Positions 1-6,608 of a DNA stretch of 64,000 nucleotides are shown here, in pieces; the stretch's first letter is position 1; every line of letters starts with the position of its first letter. The position numbers and the translations under genes are program-made. Location: the NCBI GenBank assembly GCA_017453205.1, contig JAFTKO010000021.1:62001-126000 (forward strand), given 5' to 3'. Source of the DNA: Clostridia bacterium. Lineage in GTDB: Bacteria > Bacillota > Clostridia > Oscillospirales > CAG-272. A model generated the notes under the pieces. It was given only the letters and a program-made list of their open reading frames with translations, had not been told where the DNA came from and searched no databases.

Positions 1-791
1 ATATCACGCGGAGGACGGTCGGATGTGAGAATGATCTGCTTCTTTTCCTCAAACAGAGCGTTAAAGGTGTGAAAGAACTCCTCCTGTGTGGATATCTTAC
101 CCGCGATAAATTGGATATCATCGATTAAAAGCACATCGCACTTGCGGTACTTATCGCGAAAATCCTCCATGGTCTTACTGGTCAGACACGCAATCATTTG
201 GTTGGTAAAATCCTCACCCTTGGTGTAAATGATGTTTGCGTTGGGATTGTTCTGCTTGATGCGGTTGATAATGGCATACATCAAGTGGGTTTTCCCAAGT
301 CCGCTGTTGCCGTAGATGAACAAAGGATTATAATTGGTGGCGGGGTTGTTTGCCACCGAAACACATGCCGCATGCGCAAATTTATTGGTACTGCCGACAA
401 TAAAGTTTTCAAAGGTATACTCAAAATTATAATCGGCAAGATTTTTATCCTTGAGTGATGTTTTTTTGTCGGATTCCGCCGGCTTTGGAGGATCAAAAGG
501 CTTGATCTCGTCGGATGCCGTTGCGGAGCCTGTAAAGGTCAAGTTGACCTGTACTTCAAAACCGAGGATCGAACAAAATGCCGCGCGGATGTCATTGATG
601 TGCTTATCTCGAATAATATTGAATTTGAATTGAGAAGGAATCCCCATTGTGATCATATCTCCCTCAAAGGATATGATCTCCAACTCTCCGAACCACAAAT
701 TGATTGTGCTTTCGGAAAGCTTGTCGCGGAAGGAGTCTTTTACCATTTCCCAAATCTCGCGGATCTCGTCCATGTATTTTTGTTCGGGCAT
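1..791 (-). CDS. dnaA: Chromosomal replication initiator DnaA (3' truncated by window edge)
   Basis: DnaA binds origin DnaA boxes and opens the duplex with ATP. The translation from the ATG at 789-791 begins MPEQKYMDEIREIWE (domain I), continues through a variable Lys/Asp-rich linker, then shows the domain III entry YTFENFIVGSTNKFAHAAC, the Walker A loop GNSGLGKTHL and the Walker B stretch LLIDDIQFIAGK. An AAAGGA sits 8 nt upstream of the ATG. The frame is open to base 1, so about 260 residues are visible and sensor II plus the DNA-binding domain IV lie outside the window. The next gene upstream is a divergent metal ATPase; rpmH is not there. Identification is certain from the motifs. Confidence 0.97.
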   Translation of the reverse strand, partial: MPEQKYMDEIREIWEMVKDSFRDKLSESTINLWFGELEIISFEGDMITMGIPSQFKFNIIRDKHINDIRAAFCSILGFEVQVNLTFTGSATASDEIKPFDPPKPAESDKKTSLKDKNLADYNFEYTFENFIVGSTNKFAHAACVSVANNPATNYNPLFIYGNSGLGKTHLMYAIINRIKQNNPNANIIYTKGEDFTNQMIACLTSKTMEDFRDKYRKCDVLLIDDIQFIAGKISTQEEFFHTFNALFEEKKQIILTSDRPPRD

Positions 792-936
792 ACGGAAATC
801 CTTTCTGAAAACTAAAAAATGCTTCAACTTATTAATTATATAATATTATAACATATAATTATAATATTTTCAACGCCCGCGCGCGTATATTCTTTAAAAT
901 TTACAATAAATTAAAATATGAAAACGTTCGTGCCTA
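792..936. other. AT-rich intergenic region upstream of dnaA
   Basis: The first part of the dnaA/copA intergenic space holds a very AT-rich run at about 828-880, the kind of sequence that can melt easily, followed by a short GC island (cgcccgcgcgcg). I looked on both strands for the DnaA box TTATCCACA and close variants and saw none, so there is no positive evidence that oriC lies here. It probably contains the dnaA promoter, but no hexamer pair stands out. Confidence 0.4.
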
Positions 937-964
937 TTGACAAAAATATAAAAACGAATATAAT
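937..964 (+). promoter_or_regulatory. Sigma-A promoter of the copper ATPase gene
   Basis: Perfect consensus hexamers TTGACA (937-942) and TATAAT (959-964) separated by 16 bp, reading toward the ATPase. Transcription would start near 971, leaving a leader of about 100 nt. This is one of the strongest promoters in the window by sequence, which suggests the gene needs a repressor. Confidence 0.75.
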
Positions 965-965
965 A

Positions 966-985
966 AGGTTAGTGGATGCTAACTT
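966..985. promoter_or_regulatory. Candidate metal-repressor operator overlapping the transcription start
   Basis: An inverted repeat GTTAG-N6-CTAAC lies at 968-983, immediately downstream of the -10 box and across the expected start site. Its core TTAG-N6-CTAA resembles sites bound by DtxR/IdeR/MntR-family metal repressors. It does not resemble the CopY site (TACAnnTGTA) or the usual CsoR site normally expected for copper ATPases. The position fits a roadblock operator; the identity of the repressor is inference. Confidence 0.4.
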
Positions 986-1068
986 GGTTTTTATACCATA
1001 ATCCAATTGGTGAAATTTTTGAAAGATGTCGGAAAACAAAAGAATTCTGAAAAACGATAGGAGAAAAT

Positions 1069-3687
1069 ATGCAGCGGCTACATTATGAGATTAAAGGGAT
1101 GAGTTGTGCGGCGTGCGTCGGGCACGTAGAGAGAGCGGTAAAGGGAGTATTAAAGGAAAATGACACGTTTACGGTATCGCTGTTGACAAACTCGGTGTCA
1201 ATTTTGCCTGCGCGGGAGATCGGAGCGGCAGAATTGGAAGCATTTGAAAAACGTTTGGCGGCGGCTGTGAAAGCGGCGGGATATACACTGCTTTTGGAAG
1301 TAACCGAGGTCGGCAAAAAAGACGGTGCTTTTCGGAAAAGCTTGATTGTATTAATAGTTTCGGTATGTTTTACCTTAGCGGTGATGTATCTTTCAATGGG
1401 AGGGATGATCGGACTTCCAATCCCATCGATCTTTCTTGGGACTGAGAACGCAATCTATATGGCATTGGCGCAATTGGTGCTGACATTGCCGGTTCTCATC
1501 CTCAATTTTAAATTTTTCCGCAACGGATTTTCGGCGCTCTTTCACCGTGCACCGAACATGGACTCTTTGATCGCTGTCGGCGCGGGAGCATCGGTGATCT
1601 ACGGTCTTGTCGCCGTATTTATGATCGCAACGGCAACCGACGCCGCACAGATACACTCTTGGATCCACGACCTTTATTTTGAGTCTGCGGCAACGATACT
1701 GACATTGGTCTCGTTTGGAAAAATGCTGGAGGCTCGCGCCAAGGATAAGGCATCTGATGCGGTGCGATCACTGGCAGATCTGTCCCCTAAATTTGCCGCC
1801 GTACTGCGGGACGGTGTGGAGATATCGGTACCTGTGGAGGAGCTTTGCGTGGGAGATCTGATCCTCATCCGCGCCGGAGAATTGATACCGGTGGACGGTG
1901 AGGTCGTCTTTGGTGAGGGCTCCGCGGACGAATCGGCATTGACGGGCGAGAGCATGCCTGTGGAAAAAGAGATCGGTTCGAGCGTCCGCGCGGCTTGTGT
2001 GTTGACTTCGGGGGCGTTGACCGTGCGCGCGACCGAGGTGGGAGAAAACACTTCCCTTTCCCGCATTATCCGCTTGCTTGAGGATGCCGCAGCGTCCAAA
2101 GCACCCATAGCACGGATTGCCGATAAGGTGAGCGCGGTGTTTGTGCCTTTTGTTATGGGAATTTCGATGCTGACATTGATTCTGTGGCTCCTCATCACTC
2201 ATCATGGGGAACAGGCTTTTCGCTCTGCAATTGCCGTATTGGTTATTTCTTGCCCCTGTGCGCTTGGTCTTGCAACGCCTACCGCCATTACCGTGGGGAT
2301 CGGACGCGGTGCAAGACGCGGGATTTTGTTCCGTAACGCCGAGGCACTTGAAAAATTGTGCAGTGTGAAAACCGTAGTCTTTGATAAAACGGGTACCGTG
2401 ACAGAGGGAAAGCCCTCGGTGACAGACATTTACGCATATGGTGTGGAAGCCAAGGAAATGCTTACCGTTGCCGCGGCTGTGGAGCGTCTTTCCTCCCATC
2501 CCTTGGCACTTGCCGTGCAAAACACTGCCCAGCAAACGGGGCTCACGCTCCCCGAGGTCACGGAGTTTCAAAGCTTGACAGGGGTAGGTGCCGAGGGGAA
2601 GATTGGTGAGATTGTTTGCCGTGTAGGAAAGCCCGACAATGCTTTCCGTACCGCCGCGGACAACATCGATGCCTCTCTTTCAAGCAAAAATGAAGCGTGC
2701 CGTTCGGAAATGGGCGAGGCATCGGTCTTCACATATTCCGACACTTCTTCTCTTTACCGTGATTTCGCCGCGCTCGAAGCATCCGGCAAAACCGCTGTGG
2801 TTGTCAGCTTTGACGGAACACCTGTCGGTGTGCTCGGAATTTCCGACCGCATTCGTTCCGACTCGGTCATTGCCGTAAATGCCCTAAAAAACGCCGGTGT
2901 GGCTTGTTTGATGCTGACGGGGGATAATGAAAAGACTGCGGCGTTTGTGGCTCAAAAAACGAATTTGGACGGTTTCCGCGCATCCTTGATGCCGGAGGAT
3001 AAAGAAAGGATCGTTGGAGAACTTGCAAAAGATGGTTTTTGTGCCATGGTGGGAGACGGGATCAACGACGCTCCTGCTCTCGTCAGAGCTGATGTGGGAA
3101 TTGCCATAGGTGCGGGAACAGACGTTGCGATCGATTGCGCCGATGTCGTTTTGTCGGGTTCCTCTCTCACGGGTGTTTCAGAAGCATTCTGCCTTTCCCG
3201 CGCCTCCATCCGTATCATCAAGCAAAATCTCTTTTGGGCACTCTTTTATAATGCTGTTTGTATTCCTGTTGCGGCGGGCGTATTCTATCCTCTGTTTGGG
3301 TGGCAGCTTAGTCCTATGCTCGCTTCCGCCGCGATGAGCTTTTCCTCGGTTTGTGTCGTTCTTAACGCTCTGCGCCTGCGAAAGGTCTCGCTTGCTCCGA
3401 AAAATCAAAATGTTACTCAAGATTTCAAAGAAAATAAAAAACAAGAAGGAGATAAAGATATGCTTTTTTCAAAATCCAAGACCTATATCATCCCCGTGGA
3501 AGGTATGATGTGTCAGCACTGCGTTTCCCACGTCAAAAACGCGCTGGAAGCTGTCAAAGGCGTTCAATCGGTGAATGTCAGTCTTGACGAAAAATCAGCT
3601 ACCGTAACAGGTTCTGCCGCGCCCAAAGCACTGATCACCGCAATCAACGCCGCCGGATATAGCGCGGGAAATGTAAAAGAAATTTGA
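1069..3687 (+). CDS. copA: P1B-type copper-translocating ATPase with C-terminal CopZ-like domain
   Basis: Exports Cu+ (or Ag+) across the cytoplasmic membrane using ATP. The 872-aa protein has an N-terminal HMA domain with GMSCAAC (Cys pair at about residues 13-16), membrane segments, the phosphatase loop TGES, the transmembrane metal motif SCPCALGLATP near residue 394, the phosphorylation site DKTGT near 439 and the hinge GDGINDAPAL near 663. CPC plus CxxC indicates a monovalent copper pump. After the last membrane segments comes a Lys-rich linker and then a complete second HMA domain (GMMCQHCVSHV), which is unusual at the C-terminus. The start ATG follows a GGAG at 1060-1063. It is monocistronic between its own promoter and a terminator. 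Confidence 0.93.
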   Translation: MQRLHYEIKGMSCAACVGHVERAVKGVLKENDTFTVSLLTNSVSILPAREIGAAELEAFEKRLAAAVKAAGYTLLLEVTEVGKKDGAFRKSLIVLIVSVCFTLAVMYLSMGGMIGLPIPSIFLGTENAIYMALAQLVLTLPVLILNFKFFRNGFSALFHRAPNMDSLIAVGAGASVIYGLVAVFMIATATDAAQIHSWIHDLYFESAATILTLVSFGKMLEARAKDKASDAVRSLADLSPKFAAVLRDGVEISVPVEELCVGDLILIRAGELIPVDGEVVFGEGSADESALTGESMPVEKEIGSSVRAACVLTSGALTVRATEVGENTSLSRIIRLLEDAAASKAPIARIADKVSAVFVPFVMGISMLTLILWLLITHHGEQAFRSAIAVLVISCPCALGLATPTAITVGIGRGARRGILFRNAEALEKLCSVKTVVFDKTGTVTEGKPSVTDIYAYGVEAKEMLTVAAAVERLSSHPLALAVQNTAQQTGLTLPEVTEFQSLTGVGAEGKIGEIVCRVGKPDNAFRTAADNIDASLSSKNEACRSEMGEASVFTYSDTSSLYRDFAALEASGKTAVVVSFDGTPVGVLGISDRIRSDSVIAVNALKNAGVACLMLTGDNEKTAAFVAQKTNLDGFRASLMPEDKERIVGELAKDGFCAMVGDGINDAPALVRADVGIAIGAGTDVAIDCADVVLSGSSLTGVSEAFCLSRASIRIIKQNLFWALFYNAVCIPVAAGVFYPLFGWQLSPMLASAAMSFSSVCVVLNALRLRKVSLAPKNQNVTQDFKENKKQEGDKDMLFSKSKTYIIPVEGMMCQHCVSHVKNALEAVKGVQSVNVSLDEKSATVTGSAAPKALITAINAAGYSAGNVKEI
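3460..3687 (+). CDS. Possible independently translated CopZ-like copper chaperone (in frame within copA)
   Basis: Inside copA and in the same frame, the sequence AAGGAG (3446-3451) stands 8 nt before an ATG at 3460, as good a ribosome binding site as that of any real gene here. Translation from it gives a 75-aa protein, MLFSKSKTYIIPVEGMM followed by CQHC and a full beta-alpha-beta-beta-alpha-beta HMA fold ending in SAGNVKEI, the size of stand-alone CopZ chaperones. The AT-rich linker just upstream (3420-3458) looks like a former intergenic region that lost its stop codon. Either a gene fusion or dual use (fused pump plus free chaperone) is possible; which one is not decidable from sequence. 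Confidence 0.45.
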   Translation: MLFSKSKTYIIPVEGMMCQHCVSHVKNALEAVKGVQSVNVSLDEKSATVTGSAAPKALITAINAAGYSAGNVKEI

Positions 3688-3692
3688 ACAAT

Positions 3693-3730
3693 CAAAAAAG
3701 TGCTGTACCCATCGGTATAGCACTTTTTTG
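3693..3730. terminator. Bidirectional terminator between copA and the glycogen operon
   Basis: A 12-bp perfect stem, CAAAAAAGTGCT pairing with AGCACTTTTTTG, extended by weaker pairing toward the loop. The A-run on one side and T-run on the other make it a rho-independent terminator for both convergent transcripts. Confidence 0.85.
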
Positions 3731-3787
3731 TAAAAACAATTGTTGGAGCTTTGTCGGAGTGTTGTCTGGTCCAAGTAAAAATAACTT

Positions 3788-5704
3788 TTATATTTTTTCC
3801 AATATCACAAATTCACTTGGTTTTACGGTAAGAGAACGACACACGGGTGCGGAAGTAAGAGCATTACGGTAGGCACCGCGTAAAGAAAGTACAAAATTGT
3901 CCGAACCCATGTTGGCGGCGACAATAAGAGAGTCACCGTTTTGTTCGTCGACCCGTTCAAACGCAAACGCGTTTTCGGTATGGCAGAGAAAGCGGAAGAT
4001 ACCGTCCTTCAGCGCGGAATGTTTTTTTCGCATTTGCCCCAGTGCGCGATAATGCGCGGTTAGATCGCGGTTTTCGCGTCCCCACGGGAAGGGCATACGG
4101 CAAAAGGGATCATGATATCCCTCCAACCCCGCCTCGTCGCCGTAGTAGACCGACGGAACACCGTAAACGGTAAATTGTAATGCCGATGCGATTTTGATCT
4201 TGACAAGCGCTTCTTTCCGTGCTTTGGGAGAGAGGCGCAGATTTGCCAGCTCGGCGTTTTCTTTTCCCGCACCGGCGGTTGTGTCCCCGAGGAGCGTTAG
4301 GATGCGTTCGGTATCGTGTGTGCCGAGCAAATTCATCAGTGCATTCGATACCGTGACGGGATAGGTCGCGTAAATCTCGGTAAGGATATTGACAAATGTC
4401 TCTGCGTCACCGTTCTGCAAAAACGCGATCACCGCGTTGCGGAACGGGTAGTTCATTACACTGTCCAACTGATGACCTCGGAAATAACTGCGGCGCTTTC
4501 CGTAGGCGATCTTGTCAACGGCGTTTTCCCAAACCTCGCCGATCAGAATTGCTTCACCGTTTGATTCGGTTTTCACGGTTTCGTTCAATTCATCCAAAAA
4601 TTCGTCGCAAAGCTCGTCGGCAACATCCAGACGCCAGCCGTCGGCACCTGCACGAAGCATTTTGGCGGCAATGCCGTCCTTACCAGTAAAATAATGGCGG
4701 CAGTTTTCGGATGCGTGATTGAGACGCGGCATGATCTCAATGCCCCACCACGCCTCATAATCGTCGGGAAACTTGCGAAAAGTGTACCAGTCGGCGTAAG
4801 GAGAGCTTGGAGACTGATACGCTCCCACGGTGTCGTAATGCTTACGGCGGTTGAAATATTTGCTGTCATCGCCTGTGTGATTAAACACACCGTCGATGAT
4901 CACTTTCATTCCGCGCGCGTGTGCCTCCTTGATCAAATGCGAAAATGCGGCTTCTCCGCCCAAAAGATCATCGATCTTTTCATAATCCGCAGTGTCATAG
5001 CGGTGGTTGGATGCCGACTCAAACAGCGGCGACAGATACAGCACCGTGACGCCGAGAGATTGCAGATAATCGAGCTTTTGCGCAACACCCCAAAGATTTC
5101 CTCCGAAAAAAACGTTGTTGGAAAGCGGATCACCGGCTTTTTTGGCAAACTGAGGGATCCCCTTTTCCCAGTCCTCGTTCAAGATCGCGTCCTCTCGCAG
5201 CTTCACTGCTCCCTTTCCGCGGAAAAAACGGTCCAAGAAGATATGATACATGATGCCGCCGTGGAACCACGCGGGAGTGCGGAAATCCTTGGCATAGACC
5301 AAAAGACGGAAGCGGTTTGCGGAGTGCTCCGAGAGACGAAAGTCCGCATTGTTGACACTGTCCGTAAAAAGCGTGTGAAAGCCCCGAAGAAAGAGAATTT
5401 CATAGAAAAACAATCCGTTCTCTTCCTTGCCGCAAAGCTCCGCGGTGGAAAGTGTGAGCATATAAGTGTCAACCGAGCGGTCATGCTCACAAAAGGTCAG
5501 CGGAAGATCACGGTCATCGCCGCTGTCGGGGCAGATACGCAAAACCACTGCGGCAACGCCGAGCCGACGCGGGACCTTTACGGAAAAAACAACCTCCTCC
5601 CCGTATGCAAAAGCACCGAGCAGACTTGCATCCTTTCCGTTTGCCTTTTTTTCAATTTTGATGTTTTGGTCAGATTCCAGCGCGGTGTGATTTGAAAGCA
5701 ACAT
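3788..5704 (-). CDS. GH13 alpha-glycosidase (neopullulanase / cyclomaltodextrinase type)
   Basis: Hydrolyses alpha-1,4 (possibly alpha-1,6) glucans or maltodextrins; no signal peptide, so cytoplasmic. The 638-aa protein has an N-terminal beta domain of about 150 residues as in neopullulanase-like GH13 enzymes. The barrel follows, with DGVFNHTGDDS (region I), the nucleophile in DGWRLDVADE, the acid/base in LIGEVWENA and the third carboxylate in LLGTHDTERIL. The catalytic triad is therefore complete. It is the last gene of the glycogen operon, 41 bp after the isomerase-like gene, and would process branched limit dextrins left by phosphorylase. An AAAGGA lies 13 nt before the ATG. Subfamily cannot be fixed without alignment. 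Confidence 0.85.
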   Translation of the reverse strand: MLLSNHTALESDQNIKIEKKANGKDASLLGAFAYGEEVVFSVKVPRRLGVAAVVLRICPDSGDDRDLPLTFCEHDRSVDTYMLTLSTAELCGKEENGLFFYEILFLRGFHTLFTDSVNNADFRLSEHSANRFRLLVYAKDFRTPAWFHGGIMYHIFLDRFFRGKGAVKLREDAILNEDWEKGIPQFAKKAGDPLSNNVFFGGNLWGVAQKLDYLQSLGVTVLYLSPLFESASNHRYDTADYEKIDDLLGGEAAFSHLIKEAHARGMKVIIDGVFNHTGDDSKYFNRRKHYDTVGAYQSPSSPYADWYTFRKFPDDYEAWWGIEIMPRLNHASENCRHYFTGKDGIAAKMLRAGADGWRLDVADELCDEFLDELNETVKTESNGEAILIGEVWENAVDKIAYGKRRSYFRGHQLDSVMNYPFRNAVIAFLQNGDAETFVNILTEIYATYPVTVSNALMNLLGTHDTERILTLLGDTTAGAGKENAELANLRLSPKARKEALVKIKIASALQFTVYGVPSVYYGDEAGLEGYHDPFCRMPFPWGRENRDLTAHYRALGQMRKKHSALKDGIFRFLCHTENAFAFERVDEQNGDSLIVAANMGSDNFVLSLRGAYRNALTSAPVCRSLTVKPSEFVILEKI

Positions 5705-5745
5705 AGGTTGGGTTCGTTCCTTTGAGATTTCGTATTTTTTGCGGA

Positions 5746-6525
5746 TCAGATTTGATATTTTTTGAGGAAATCGGCACTCATTTTCAAGCTGTCAAAGGCG
5801 GAGCCTGGGAAATTACCGTCCTGCTCCACAACGTAATACTTGACACCGATCTTTTGGGCGGTTTTGAGAATACTGTCCCAGTCAAGGTTGCCGTTGCCGA
5901 CCTCGGTGACATCGGGCTTTAGGTTGCCGTCCTTATCACGCTTGATCATCAGATCCTTGAGGTGGAGGATGTCAATTCTGCCCGCCAGCTTTTCGAGCCA
6001 CGCGTTGACGTCTCCGCCGCCTGCGGCAACCCAACAGGTGTCAAGCACAAAGGAGACCGTAGCGGGGTCAAAGCCCTCATAAAGCAGATCCATCAGCGTC
6101 TTGTAGCCGTCAATGCGGACAAACTCGAAGTTGTGATTGTGATATGTAAGTTTAAACCCGTTTTTGGCATAGATCTCGGCAGTGCGGTTAAACTCGAGAA
6201 TGAATTTTTTCAATTCGTCCAAATTGGTTCTTGCGGGTTGAGGCATACCGCCGATACCGACATTGGTAGTTCCCCACATTCTGTGGATCTCCATCGTTTC
6301 CTCGGGATTATTCAATATCTTTTTATAGTCGTAGTGCGTACCGATAATCTTGATACCGTTCTTGGCTGCCAATTCACCAAAGCACTTTTCGTCAAACACA
6401 TTTCCTGCTGTCTGCACCTCGGTATAACCCATATCCGCCAGCTTGCGGAAAGTCAGATCCGTTAAATCGGAATCCAACAAATAGTTACGGACAGTAAATA
6501 ATTGAACACCTAATTTTTGAAACAT
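5746..6525 (-). CDS. Sugar phosphate isomerase/epimerase-like TIM-barrel protein
   Basis: A 259-aa AP endonuclease 2 / xylose isomerase-like TIM barrel. Recognisable blocks are KLGVQLFTVRNYL at the start, IIGTHYDYK, the metal-site strand LTYHNHNFEF, SFVLDTCWVAAGG and ILHLKDL near the end, all typical of the IolE/hexulose-isomerase-like family. The substrate cannot be read from sequence. It sits between glgP and a GH13 gene in the same direction, an unusual guest in a glycogen operon. An AGAGG precedes the ATG. A second, unrelated-in-detail member of this fold is at 58999-59910. Confidence 0.8.
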   Translation of the reverse strand: MFQKLGVQLFTVRNYLLDSDLTDLTFRKLADMGYTEVQTAGNVFDEKCFGELAAKNGIKIIGTHYDYKKILNNPEETMEIHRMWGTTNVGIGGMPQPARTNLDELKKFILEFNRTAEIYAKNGFKLTYHNHNFEFVRIDGYKTLMDLLYEGFDPATVSFVLDTCWVAAGGGDVNAWLEKLAGRIDILHLKDLMIKRDKDGNLKPDVTEVGNGNLDWDSILKTAQKIGVKYYVVEQDGNFPGSAFDSLKMSADFLKKYQI

Positions 6526-6550
6526 TTTAAAAATACCTCTTTTTGTTTTG

Positions 6551-6576
6551 AGGGGAGGAAAGGCTCCTCCCCTACT
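6551..6576. repeat. Intergenic stem-loop between glgP and the isomerase gene
   Basis: AGGGGAGGA and TCCTCCCCT pair over a short loop (aaaggc). There is no T-run on the minus strand after it, so it is not a normal terminator; it may be a REP-like palindrome or an mRNA-stabilising hairpin. Confidence 0.45.
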
Positions 6577-6608
6577 CGGTTGGTAAAATTTTTCTCAATA
6601 AACGTCTT

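Noticed and set aside
792-1068. oriC candidate upstream of dnaA
   Set aside because: AT-rich but without DnaA boxes on either strand by eye; kept only as a described spacer.
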